Source: CAYNDL01 sp964396115
GTDB taxonomy: Bacteria > Patescibacteriota > Andersenbacteria > UBA10190 > CAIZMI01
Assembly (NCBI GenBank): GCA_964396115.1
Contig: CAYNDL010000017.1
Coordinates: 1 to 19,444 of the forward strand
Direction: 5' to 3'
Length of the DNA: 19,444 nucleotides
The translations under genes were made by a program, and so were the position numbers. The notes below the pieces were generated by a model that saw nothing but the letters and a program-made list of their open reading frames with translations, was not told the DNA's origin and ran no database searches. How positions within the stretch are numbered: position 1 is the first letter of the stretch; each line of letters begins with the position of its first letter. Positions 8,118-15,436 of this stretch are shown piece by piece.

Positions 8118-8782
8118 ATCTCACGACTTTCTTTCTTAATTTTTTAGAAAAGAAAATTGACCCTACAAAAGAATTTGGCTCCTACGAAAACCCAGAACAA
8201 TTTTGGGACAAATGGGGGAAATCTTTCGATCAATCACTTACGCAAAGAAGAATTTACTCCCAACATTACATGATCGAAGAAGAGATCGAGCATCTTAAGC
8301 CACGAGTAATCCTTGAAATTGGATGCGGTTTTGGTAGAAATATTCGGTGGTTATCAAAAAAATTGAGCTATAAACCGAGATTTATTGGCGTTGACATAAG
8401 CAGCACATTAATTAGTAAGGCAAAAAATTACCTAAAAAACGTACCGAAGACGACCTTAATTAATTCTTCCATTGAAAACTTAATCTTAGATGAATCCGTT
8501 GATCTTGTCCTCGCCCACGGTATTTTCATGCATATTCCTTCAGAAGAAATATTGAAGAACTTTTCTGCTTTATCAAGCATCAATTTTCATCATTTAATCC
8601 TGGTAGAGGAAGTCAAGAGGGATAATAAGAAAATCCTAGAAGCTTCAATAAACGATTTCACCTTTTCCCACGACTACGAATCTATTCTAAATAAATACAA
8701 GCTTCTTATAACGGATATGCGATTCCTTGGAAATAATTTAATCTATATTAATGCAAGAAGGTCTCAAGAGAGCAAAATATGA
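8114..8782 (+). CDS. Class I SAM-dependent methyltransferase
   Basis: Predicted SAM-dependent methyltransferase of 222 residues. After about 60 residues of N-terminal extension, including NPEQFWDKWGKSF, the Rossmann core begins with VILEIGCGFGRNIRWL (65-80). Motif I is canonical (E-x-G-C-G-x-G). FIGVDIS (90-96) gives the acidic residue that binds the SAM ribose. A motif II-like strand, VDLVLAHGIFMHIP (129-142), and a later LILVEE strand (161-166) follow. The form is that of small-molecule or sugar methyltransferases found in polysaccharide loci. It begins with an ATGA overlap with the GT4 stop and is preceded by GAGGA. Its last 32 bases also encode the start of the next methyltransferase. Two SAM methyltransferases back to back suggest two different O- or N-methyl modifications, but the acceptor cannot be named. 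Confidence 0.8.
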   Translation: MNLTTFFLNFLEKKIDPTKEFGSYENPEQFWDKWGKSFDQSLTQRRIYSQHYMIEEEIEHLKPRVILEIGCGFGRNIRWLSKKLSYKPRFIGVDISSTLISKAKNYLKNVPKTTLINSSIENLILDESVDLVLAHGIFMHIPSEEILKNFSALSSINFHHLILVEEVKRDNKKILEASINDFTFSHDYESILNKYKLLITDMRFLGNNLIYINARRSQESKI

Positions 8783-9467
8783 CGCGGTACTCGACGAGAA
8801 CGAATTAAACCAGCGACCTTTTGCTGCAGATTCTCAGGTTTTAAGTTATATCAAACCGTATTCTTCCGTGTTAGATATCGGATGTTCAACGGGCTATATG
8901 GGTAAATTTTTGCAGGAGAAACGACACTGCAAAGTATGGGGGATCGAAACAGATCCAGTGGCAGCGAGAGAGGCGGAAAAAGTCTTAAACGGCGTGCAAA
9001 TAATGGACTTGGACGACTTAGATAACCTTGAGAAACTAAATGGGGAGTTCAATTATATCATTATGGCTGCAGTGTTAGAGCACTTAAGGAACCCCGAAAA
9101 AGTTCTTTCAAGGGTTAAAGCTCTTTTGAAGAAAGATGGACTGATAGTAATTTCTTTGCCTAACGTTGCCCATTACTCCATTAGGTTCAATTTGTTATTT
9201 GGGCACTTCGACTACAAAAAATACGGGATACTTGATGAAACACATTGTAAACTTTATACAATAAAAAGTTCAATGGAACTCTTGAAGGGAGCTGGCCTGA
9301 GTGTCCGGCATTTTACTATTTCCCTGCCTTTCCCTGGATCTAGATTTGCCACAAGGATGCCGGGGCTGCCTCTTTTCTTGGGATTTCTTAAAAAATATTT
9401 TCCTGGGTTATTTGCCGAAGAATTAATATTTGTATGTTCGAATGAAAGCAAGTTTCCTCATAATTAA
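8751..9467 (+). CDS. Class I SAM-dependent methyltransferase (Methyltransf_23-like)
   Basis: SAM-dependent methyltransferase of 238 residues. VLDIGCSTGYMGKFL (40-54) is motif I, GIETDP (64-69) ends strand 2, and MAAVLEHLRNPEKVL (105-119) and KKDGLIVISLPNVAH (127-141) are the later core motifs. The segment after it, FNLLFGHFDYKKYGILDETH (146-165), is a recognisable signature of methyltransferases that sit beside glycosyltransferases in glycan clusters. The ATG at 8751 lies inside the preceding gene and gives a 32-base overlap. No ATG, GTG or TTG occurs in frame between it and motif I, so the overlap appears real. It overlaps the following GT2 gene by 26 bases if that gene starts at 9442. The substrate is unknown; a terminal-sugar or glycan-capping methylation is one possibility. 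Confidence 0.83.
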   Translation: MQEGLKRAKYDAVLDENELNQRPFAADSQVLSYIKPYSSVLDIGCSTGYMGKFLQEKRHCKVWGIETDPVAAREAEKVLNGVQIMDLDDLDNLEKLNGEFNYIIMAAVLEHLRNPEKVLSRVKALLKKDGLIVISLPNVAHYSIRFNLLFGHFDYKKYGILDETHCKLYTIKSSMELLKGAGLSVRHFTISLPFPGSRFATRMPGLPLFLGFLKKYFPGLFAEELIFVCSNESKFPHN

Positions 9468-10389
9468 TTACAGAAGTCTCGAGTGTCTCGATCGACTCGT
9501 CACCAGCATCGAAAAATATCACACCTCTTTGGATTATGAGATTATTATCGTAAACAACAATGATGACATCAATATCCTCAGAAAGATATGTAGCAACAAA
9601 AAAAATCTATTTATCATTGAGCCCCCGTTCAATCTTTATTTTGCTCCGGCAATAAACATTGCTGCGAAAAGGGCCAAGGGTGAGTATCTTGTACTTATAA
9701 ATGTTGACGCTTATTTCCAGGATTCATCGGTTTATCCATTGATCGAGTTTCTGGACAATAATGATGAGTATGCCGCGGCTGTAGGTGCGATCAGAAACAA
9801 TGACCAACAGAAAAATTTAACGATCACTACAAACAATCTCCCAACGCCTGTTACTGAAATATTCAGGCACACCTTCATAGCACCACTGCTTAAAAAAATG
9901 ACAATGTTACCGGGATGGTATCGCCAGTATATTTACGAAGGTTGGGATCGTTCTACGGCTAGAGATGTTGGTGCTGGATGCGATGCCTTCATGGTAATTC
10001 GGTCCATTTTTTTTCAGCAAAAATCCTATACTCGGAAAATGCTAATGTACTTAACTGAAGAGGATATTGGGAGAAAAACATTTGAAAAAGGACTGAGGAT
10101 CAGGTATATACCTGATGCCTCAGTAATCCACGAATGGAGTTATAGCACAAAAAAGCTAGGAAAACCGAAGACTTGGGCCTTGCTCCTCTGGGATCGTTTC
10201 CAGTATTTTAACGCATATAATGGGCGACTGACTGGAACAGTCGTTTGTGTTTTCACTTTTATCTTCAATCCTTTCATCCTAATACAGTCCTTTAGTGTGT
10301 TGCGCGCGTTTAATTCTATTAGGAAAGAGGCTGTCTTAATCGACAATTATGTCACCGAGACAAACAATAGTTCACATCCTTCCGCATAG
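9442..10389 (+). CDS. GT2 family glycosyltransferase (rhamnosyltransferase-like)
   Basis: Inverting GT-A glycosyltransferase of family GT2, 315 residues from the ATG at 9442. An in-frame TTG at 9430 would add four residues, but MKASFLIINYRS forms the expected first strand. YEIIIVNNND (32-41) is strand 2. PPFNLYFAPAINIAAKRAKG (61-80) corresponds to the N-x-G-F-A-x-A-x-N region of relatives, with several substitutions. LVLINVDAYF (83-92) contains the metal-site aspartate in the place of the usual N-P-D. TEEDIGRK (205-212) matches the ED-x-D/G-R region near the catalytic base, and IPDASVIH (223-230) closes the domain. A hydrophobic segment near 262-286 may hold it at the membrane. It shares 26 bases with the gene before it and 41 with the gene after it. 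An almost perfect inverted repeat lies inside it at 10092-10124. Confidence 0.8.
   Translation: MKASFLIINYRSLECLDRLVTSIEKYHTSLDYEIIIVNNNDDINILRKICSNKKNLFIIEPPFNLYFAPAINIAAKRAKGEYLVLINVDAYFQDSSVYPLIEFLDNNDEYAAAVGAIRNNDQQKNLTITTNNLPTPVTEIFRHTFIAPLLKKMTMLPGWYRQYIYEGWDRSTARDVGAGCDAFMVIRSIFFQQKSYTRKMLMYLTEEDIGRKTFEKGLRIRYIPDASVIHEWSYSTKKLGKPKTWALLLWDRFQYFNAYNGRLTGTVVCVFTFIFNPFILIQSFSVLRAFNSIRKEAVLIDNYVTETNNSSHPSA
10092..10124. repeat. Near-perfect 33-base inverted repeat inside a GT2 gene
   Basis: The left arm ACTGAGGATCAGGTAT (10092-10107) is followed at once by its reverse complement at 10108-10124, broken only by one extra G at 10117. The central 18 bases, 10099-10116, are a perfect palindrome. 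As RNA this would fold into a stem of about 14 pairs with one bulge and a UAUA loop, on either strand. It lies in codons for the conserved GLRIRYIPDASVIH part of the glycosyltransferase. It is the strongest inverted repeat I noticed in the window. Function is unknown. Confidence 0.8.
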
Positions 10390-11503
10390 TTTAGAGAGTT
10401 TTTCTAAAGGACTACACACAAAAGAAGGTTGGTCCAATTTGGACCATACCATTTCTCGCTTTGTGGCAGGAATTAGCAAAGATGATTCGGGCAGAAAACA
10501 CGAGTTATGGGTTCTATCAAAAAACATTCCAGAAAAATTCGAAGTTACGCATAGATCAGGAATATTACTCAAAGTGTTCCCTGTAGACTTCAAAAGTGCT
10601 TTTGTGCCCCTAGAAACATCTCTGCAGATGCTGCACTCGGTCTTATCTTATTCCGATTCCACCGAAAATATTTGTTGGCATCTGCATAGTTACTACTTGT
10701 TCATGTTTGAATTTTTAGTAATTTTACTTGCGCTTAAAAAACAAAAGATTGTGGCCCACCATAGGGGTGGCGGCATTTCCTGGCGCAGCCTTCCTTATAG
10801 TATTTGGCATTACGGCATAGTTCTTCCGATACTCTTGCGTATTCCCAGTTTTCTCTTGGTGCAAAATAAACGTGAAATTAAACGGTTGAAGCAATTTTAC
10901 AGGATAAAGAACGAGAAAATAATATGGATACCGAACGCCTATAAATTTCCTGAGTTTACAGAACACGACCAGGAAAAGCCCATAGCCCTATATGTCGGCC
11001 GCGTCATTGTATACAAAGGGATTGAAGAAATGTTAAAAATCATTGAAGAAATAAACAGAGATATATTTGTTGAATTTAATATTCTCGGAGACGGTGACCT
11101 TCGACAGAAGGTCTACAATAAACAATGGACGTGGTTGAATATGCCTGGTCACGTAAGTCAGGAACGAATATTTGATTATATGAAATTATCTAATCTTTTC
11201 TTATTTGGAACCACAAAAAAAGAGGGTTCCCCGCAATCTCTGATCGATGCCCAAGGAGCCGGAATTGCAGCTGTCGGTTTTGCGTGCGAGGGAGTAGAGG
11301 ATGTCATTATTAATGGCGAAACAGGATTCCTGGTGAAAAATTGGCAAGAATTTAAAGATAAGACTTTCATTCTTGTCAAAGATAAGGAATTAAGGACACG
11401 AATGGCAATATCTGCGAAACTGAATATTCAGAAGAATTTTAGTTGGCCAGTTCTCTCCAAAAGGACTTTATCGATTTACGAAAGAACTTTTTCTCCGCAA
11501 TAA
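10349..11503 (+). CDS. GT4 family glycosyltransferase with E-x7-D variant motif
   Basis: GT-B glycosyltransferase, 384 residues, last gene of the plus-strand block. The first strand is TIVHILPHS (6-14), followed by a loop rich in charged and Gly residues. NICWHLHSYYL (107-117) and IVAHHRGGG (134-142) lie in the acceptor domain. The donor domain starts with IALYVGRVIVYKGIEEML (212-229), then FNILGDGDLR (243-252). The E-x7-E position reads EGSPQSLID, Glu292 and Asp300, so the second glutamate is an aspartate. GVEDVIINGETGFLV (315-329) follows and the C-terminus is in family length. The ATG at 10349 lies 41 bases inside the GT2 gene. It must be the true start, because the first core strand begins within six residues of it. 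Its stop is followed by no terminator, and its last 36 bases are antisense to the end of the minus-strand fusion gene. Confidence 0.82.
   Translation: MSPRQTIVHILPHSLESFSKGLHTKEGWSNLDHTISRFVAGISKDDSGRKHELWVLSKNIPEKFEVTHRSGILLKVFPVDFKSAFVPLETSLQMLHSVLSYSDSTENICWHLHSYYLFMFEFLVILLALKKQKIVAHHRGGGISWRSLPYSIWHYGIVLPILLRIPSFLLVQNKREIKRLKQFYRIKNEKIIWIPNAYKFPEFTEHDQEKPIALYVGRVIVYKGIEEMLKIIEEINRDIFVEFNILGDGDLRQKVYNKQWTWLNMPGHVSQERIFDYMKLSNLFLFGTTKKEGSPQSLIDAQGAGIAAVGFACEGVEDVIINGETGFLVKNWQEFKDKTFILVKDKELRTRMAISAKLNIQKNFSWPVLSKRTLSIYERTFSPQ
11468..11503. other. Tail-to-tail coding overlap between the two gene blocks
   Basis: The TAA of the plus-strand GT4 (11501-11503) and the TAA of the minus-strand fusion gene (its complement at 11468-11470) pass each other, so 36 bases code on both strands. 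There is therefore no intergenic space for a terminator. The nearest candidate structures, 11525-11549 and 11682-11705, lie inside the minus-strand gene and lack the U-tract expected of an intrinsic terminator. Confidence 0.9.
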
Positions 11504-13630
11504 GTTACAGCCAGTCTCCTCAACTACAACGTTGTAATGTGCAATTACATAATTGTCCCATTTTTCTTGCAATTTTTTGTCTGTCAACTTATTTTGTTTA
11601 CTGCAATCATATATGTACGTGGTTTCGTATCGTTCAATGTCACTGAATATGCTTTCGAAATCGCCGAATTTTTCACTCATTTTTTTGGGATATTGGTCCC
11701 AAAAATGCATGTACACCCATTTTGTCGGAGCTTTAATGTTATAGTCCACATTAAGTGCTAAAAACGGTGTATTTTGGAAGACATAAAGTTGACCATTACG
11801 ACCAGCGACGTCTTTTAACAGATTAGACCAAGCCGGATAAGAATTGGCGTATACATGGGGAGCGGAACTGATTTTTATGAGTTCCTGCGCTTTTGCAAAA
11901 AAATCATCATGCGGTGAAATGTATATGACAAATAAAAAAACTAGCAGGTAGACAGAGGGTCTTGATGTGGCTGTAATCTTCTTAAGATTGCTCAGTAGAA
12001 TAAGCAGTAACACAGCCAAAAATGGAGCAAACCCCAAGAAATAATGGCCGTGATATTGAGCGCTGAGCGAAAGCGCCCAGGCTTGGATTCCCATCGCGAT
12101 CGTAACCAAAGCTACGATGAGATAGTTCTTCTTTTCCAGGCGGCTAAGGGCACTTGCTACAACGAGAAACAGGGCTGGCACAAGGATCCCCTTCCCCCTC
12201 AAATGTTCTAGAACCTGCGGAACCCAATCCCAGTTTGAACCATCAACTACATAAAACTCACGGTTAAAAACAAAAGCTTGTTCGATAAAATCTGTAGTGG
12301 ATCCAGTTATTGCAAAGTACGCTAAGGTTGGCACAAGTACCAGGCAAATACCCGTAATAAATTTTGTTAACCTTTCAAACGAGGGCCTTCTAAACACGTA
12401 ATACGCAATTACAGGGGACACGGCAATCACCTCATTCTGTTGTGTTAATAGAATAGACACACAAAATATGCCTAGCAAAAGCGAATAATGTCTTCGACAA
12501 AAAAGGACTAAGCCCAGAACAATAAATACTAGTAAAGAAGTTATTTCCCTTGTGAGTCCCCCGCCCTGCAAAAAGCCAGAGTAGTTTACTAGTAACAAAA
12601 AATATAACCCCGCAAGGATGGAAATAACTTTCTGTCCAGTTAATTTATAAAAAAGATATACGGAAGTAAATTTCAGAAAAAGCATCGATACCCAATAAAC
12701 CCAAACATTTTTCCCCAGTAAAGCTGAAAAAAAATAGATTAAGGGAGGCTTGTGGTCGAAAACATCTTTGTAGGGACTGCCTCCGTTCCGAATCACGGTA
12801 CCGACATAACGAAATACTTCTTTATCATACCCAAATCCCCTAAAAAAAGGTGATGCATACCAGCCCAAATAGAAGGCCGCCGTGAACAAGAACAAAATAA
12901 CTACTAAATTTCTGTTTTCAAAGAGCGTCCAACTGAAAAAACGAAATTTAATAGTTTGATAAAAAGATTTAACGGCACTCTTGAAGAGCTTCCATTTTTT
13001 TATGGAAACTTGACCAGTTTTTCTGGAACTATAGGATATCGGAACCTCAAGTATCCGGACCTTCTTGTTATTTGCATACCCGGAGATAATCAGGTTTGGG
13101 GCAAAAGTATCTTTTGGTATGCGACTGACGATGGAGAAGAACAGACTTGTTCTAAACAAGCGATAGGGGCTATTTACATCAGTAACACCGCCACCATAGA
13201 AAAAATGGACTACAAATCTGGATACAGCGCTAATGATTCGTCTGGACCAAGGTGACTTCCTACCAGCACGCACACCAACAAGAAAGTCGTTTTCGTCTCT
13301 CCTTTCCCAAAGGACATGAAAATCTCGTGCACTCATTTCGTCGTCAGAATCTACCTGAAAAATCCAGTCACTAGCGAGACCGATACCATATCCTTCAAGG
13401 ATCGTAGGTCCATGTCCAGAGTTCTTCTTGTCATGCAGCACTATTCTGTCATCCCCTTCCAATGCCTTTTTCATGCTCTCTAATGAATCATCTTTTGAAC
13501 CATCATTAAAGACATGGATCTCGTAGTTTATTTTCAGTAAGCCCAAAACCTCGCTCCACTCCTTTAACACTTTTCCGATGATAATCCCCTCATTGTATAC
13601 AGGGATTACGACACATAATTCTCGAGACAT
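11468..13630 (-). CDS. GT2 polyprenyl-phosphate sugar synthase-like domain fused to a GT-C-like membrane domain
   Basis: A 720-residue two-part protein. Residues 1-230 are a GT2 domain like dolichol-/polyprenyl-phosphate mannose or glucose synthases: VVIPVYNE (7-14), FNDGSKDDS (41-49), a metal-binding FQVDSDDE (91-98) and VNSPYRLFR (152-160). Residues from about 241 to 570 hold some ten hydrophobic segments. After the first helix comes FGYDKEVFRYVG (266-277) and then SPYKDVFDHKPPLIYFF (285-301), an arrangement resembling the acidic outer-loop motif of GT-C enzymes of the PMT/ArnT (GT39/GT83) type. The final 150 residues are a soluble tail. The likely logic is that the first domain loads a sugar onto polyprenyl phosphate and the second uses it outside the cytoplasm. 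The ATG at 13630 abuts the Glf stop with no gap. The domain boundary shows no stop or frameshift. The sugar is unknown. Confidence 0.8.
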   Translation of the reverse strand: MSRELCVVIPVYNEGIIIGKVLKEWSEVLGLLKINYEIHVFNDGSKDDSLESMKKALEGDDRIVLHDKKNSGHGPTILEGYGIGLASDWIFQVDSDDEMSARDFHVLWERRDENDFLVGVRAGRKSPWSRRIISAVSRFVVHFFYGGGVTDVNSPYRLFRTSLFFSIVSRIPKDTFAPNLIISGYANNKKVRILEVPISYSSRKTGQVSIKKWKLFKSAVKSFYQTIKFRFFSWTLFENRNLVVILFLFTAAFYLGWYASPFFRGFGYDKEVFRYVGTVIRNGGSPYKDVFDHKPPLIYFFSALLGKNVWVYWVSMLFLKFTSVYLFYKLTGQKVISILAGLYFLLLVNYSGFLQGGGLTREITSLLVFIVLGLVLFCRRHYSLLLGIFCVSILLTQQNEVIAVSPVIAYYVFRRPSFERLTKFITGICLVLVPTLAYFAITGSTTDFIEQAFVFNREFYVVDGSNWDWVPQVLEHLRGKGILVPALFLVVASALSRLEKKNYLIVALVTIAMGIQAWALSLSAQYHGHYFLGFAPFLAVLLLILLSNLKKITATSRPSVYLLVFLFVIYISPHDDFFAKAQELIKISSAPHVYANSYPAWSNLLKDVAGRNGQLYVFQNTPFLALNVDYNIKAPTKWVYMHFWDQYPKKMSEKFGDFESIFSDIERYETTYIYDCSKQNKLTDKKLQEKWDNYVIAHYNVVVEETGCNLLRRKSSFVNR

Positions 13631-14764
13631 CTATTTAATTTTACGTATCCTATTAAATTCTTCCAACGCTGCAGCGATTGCCTTGTCCATGTCCAAATAC
13701 CTATAAGAACCCAACCTTCCGCCAAAAATTATCCTGGAGTTTTTTGCGCCTAACCTCCTGTACGCCTCGAATAGTTTATGGTTTTTCTCTGTGTCAATTG
13801 GGTAATATGGCTCGTTTTTACCATAACAGTTTTCCGGAAATTCCTTTGAGATCACTGTTTTTTTCAGGTCATAAGAACGTTCAGGATGTAGATGCCTGAA
13901 TTCATGGATTCGTGTATGAGTAATTTTTTCATCGGCAAAATTCATTACAGCGGTACCTTGATAATCTTCAACATGGTGAATTTCCCTCTTGAATTTTAGG
14001 GAACGCCACTCTAACCGACCCAACTTATATCCAAAAAAAGAATCTATAGGCCCACTAAAAAATACTGTTGCATCCTTCGCTATATTTTTCTGAATTGAAA
14101 AAAAATCTGTATTCAAAAGAACTGTAACCCTGCGTTCCTTCAAAATATTCTGAAAAAGCCTTTGATAACCGTTCACTGGCAACCCCTGATATATATCATC
14201 AAAGTAATTAGTGTTGTAATCAAACCTTACGGGCAATCTATTAATGATGCTTTCTGGCAATCTACTAGGATCGGTCCCCCACTGTTTTTTTGTATAACCG
14301 AAGATGAAAGCGCGATAAAGGCGCTCTCCGATCAAAGAAATAGCTTTCTCCTCTAAGTTCGCGGGGTGCTGATACTTACCCCTTTCTTTTGCTAAAAATT
14401 TATTTACTTGATGTGGCCGCAGATTAATTTCAAAAAATGAATTGATTGTGGCCAAAGATATTGGCATCGGGTAAACCCTGTTTCGGTACTCAGTAAAAAC
14501 TTTGTGCTGATACGAAGTAAAATGTGAATATTTAGTTATATAATTCCACACCTCTTTTGACTTGGTGTGGAACACATGGGTTCCGTATGCATGGCATTCA
14601 ATACCAGTTTCTTTTTCTACAGAGGAATAGCAGTTACCCCCAATATGTGGGCGTTTTTCAATAACTAACACTGGAGAATGAAGCTGGGAGGCTATCCTTT
14701 CTGCTAAAACGGACCCCCATATTCCGCTACCGACAACAACGAACGGAAATCTTGCGAAATCCAT
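13631..14764 (-). CDS. glf: UDP-galactopyranose mutase
   Basis: FAD-dependent enzyme that converts UDP-galactopyranose to UDP-galactofuranose in the cytoplasm; 377 residues, the usual bacterial length. VVVGSGIWGSVLAERIA (9-25) is the dinucleotide-binding loop, VIEKRPHIGGNCYS (34-47) the second FAD motif. The substrate region FIFGYTKKQWGTDPSRLP (153-170) includes Trp162. Arg180 in LPVRFDYNTNYFDDIYQGLP and Arg285 in HTRIHEF fit the two arginines that hold the diphosphate in characterised Glf proteins. FGGRLGSYRYLDMDKAI (347-363) is the C-terminal FAD/substrate motif. No key residue appears missing. Its presence indicates galactofuranose in the glycan, and one of the glycosyltransferases here should be a Galf transferase. 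It lies 3 bases after the methyltransferase gene and directly abuts the fusion gene. Confidence 0.96.
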   Translation of the reverse strand: MDFARFPFVVVGSGIWGSVLAERIASQLHSPVLVIEKRPHIGGNCYSSVEKETGIECHAYGTHVFHTKSKEVWNYITKYSHFTSYQHKVFTEYRNRVYPMPISLATINSFFEINLRPHQVNKFLAKERGKYQHPANLEEKAISLIGERLYRAFIFGYTKKQWGTDPSRLPESIINRLPVRFDYNTNYFDDIYQGLPVNGYQRLFQNILKERRVTVLLNTDFFSIQKNIAKDATVFFSGPIDSFFGYKLGRLEWRSLKFKREIHHVEDYQGTAVMNFADEKITHTRIHEFRHLHPERSYDLKKTVISKEFPENCYGKNEPYYPIDTEKNHKLFEAYRRLGAKNSRIIFGGRLGSYRYLDMDKAIAAALEEFNRIRKIK

Positions 14765-14767
14765 ACC

Positions 14768-15436
14768 TCAAGGCTTTCGCGCAACAGCAGCAACACCTAC
14801 ATACATGCTCGTATCCCACTTTTGCAGAGGCGCAAATAAATAGTTAATAAATTTTGTAATCAAAAATAAAATTAAAATTACAATATAGTATGGAAAAAGA
14901 AACCAATGGGTAATAAATAACTTTTCTTTTTTTGCATTAACTAAAACGCAAAATAACGCATACTCTATAACAGTAAAGACCCCGCAGTTAGCCTTCGTCT
15001 GCACTGACACAAATCCTATATTTTCCAAGGCAGAGCAAAGTCCTACATGTGAATACCTCCTATAATCCTCGGGGTCCTTATGATAATGATGGATAAACGG
15101 GATTGTAGTTACCAGATTGCCTCCAGGCTTAAGAACACGATAAATTTCCTTCAAAACAACAGAATCATCCTTGACGTGTTCAAGCACAGCTGTGCAGACA
15201 ACGGTATCAAAAAATTGGTCTTCGAACGGCATTCGGTGGACATCTCCGACAACGGTAACAGCGGAGCCGGCTTTTGCATCCATGCCTATATATTTTGTGC
15301 CTTTAGGCAAATATTTCTTTACCCGGGCATTACCACAGCCGACATCTAGGACGACTCCATGGGAATTCTGATTAATAAGCTTTGCCAGTAATTTCTCGTC
15401 GGCCCAATTAATATAGGTAAAATTATACATGTTCAT
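14768..15436 (-). CDS. SAM-dependent methyltransferase with hydrophobic C-terminal anchor
   Basis: Class I methyltransferase of 222 residues with a probable membrane-anchoring tail. VVLDVGCGNARVKKYLP (28-44) is motif I, YIGMDAK (49-55) ends strand 2, and MPFEDQFFDTVVCTAVLEHV (69-88) and RVLKPGGNLVTTIPF (99-113) are the typical Methyltransf_11 motifs. HKDPEDYRRYS (119-129) is common in methyltransferases from glycan clusters. After about residue 150 the chain becomes very hydrophobic (IEYALFCVLV, then LFPYYIVILILFLITKFINYLF), enough for one or two membrane helices. It is therefore likely held at the inner membrane near lipid-linked sugars. A second ATG two codons in (15430) would also serve as a start. 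The overlap with the GT4 gene is 14 bases from the first ATG, 8 from the second. The methyl acceptor is unknown. Confidence 0.82.
   Translation of the reverse strand: MNMYNFTYINWADEKLLAKLINQNSHGVVLDVGCGNARVKKYLPKGTKYIGMDAKAGSAVTVVGDVHRMPFEDQFFDTVVCTAVLEHVKDDSVVLKEIYRVLKPGGNLVTTIPFIHHYHKDPEDYRRYSHVGLCSALENIGFVSVQTKANCGVFTVIEYALFCVLVNAKKEKLFITHWFLFPYYIVILILFLITKFINYLFAPLQKWDTSMYVGVAAVARKP

Noticed and set aside
11525..11549. Palindrome TACAACGTTGTA overlapping a six-pair stem (TGTAAT/ATTACA) close to the convergent junction
   Set aside because: Short, AT-rich and inside coding sequence with no U-tract; not enough to call a terminator or operator.
11682..11705. Hairpin with 9-base perfect arms (TTTTTGGGA / TCCCAAAAA) and a 6-base loop, resembling a terminator
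   Set aside because: On both strands the U-run lies 5' and the A-run 3' of the stem, the reverse of an intrinsic terminator, and only four pairs are non-A/U-rich. It also sits in codons for FWDQYPKK.
12956..13255. Open frame of 99 codons on the plus strand
   Set aside because: Antisense to the GT2-GT-C fusion gene; no ribosome site or known domain.
11468..13630. Possibility that the fusion gene is two genes joined by a frameshift or missed stop
   Set aside because: The frame runs through the linker (about residues 225-245) without a stop, ambiguity or plausible new start with a ribosome site; both parts look complete.
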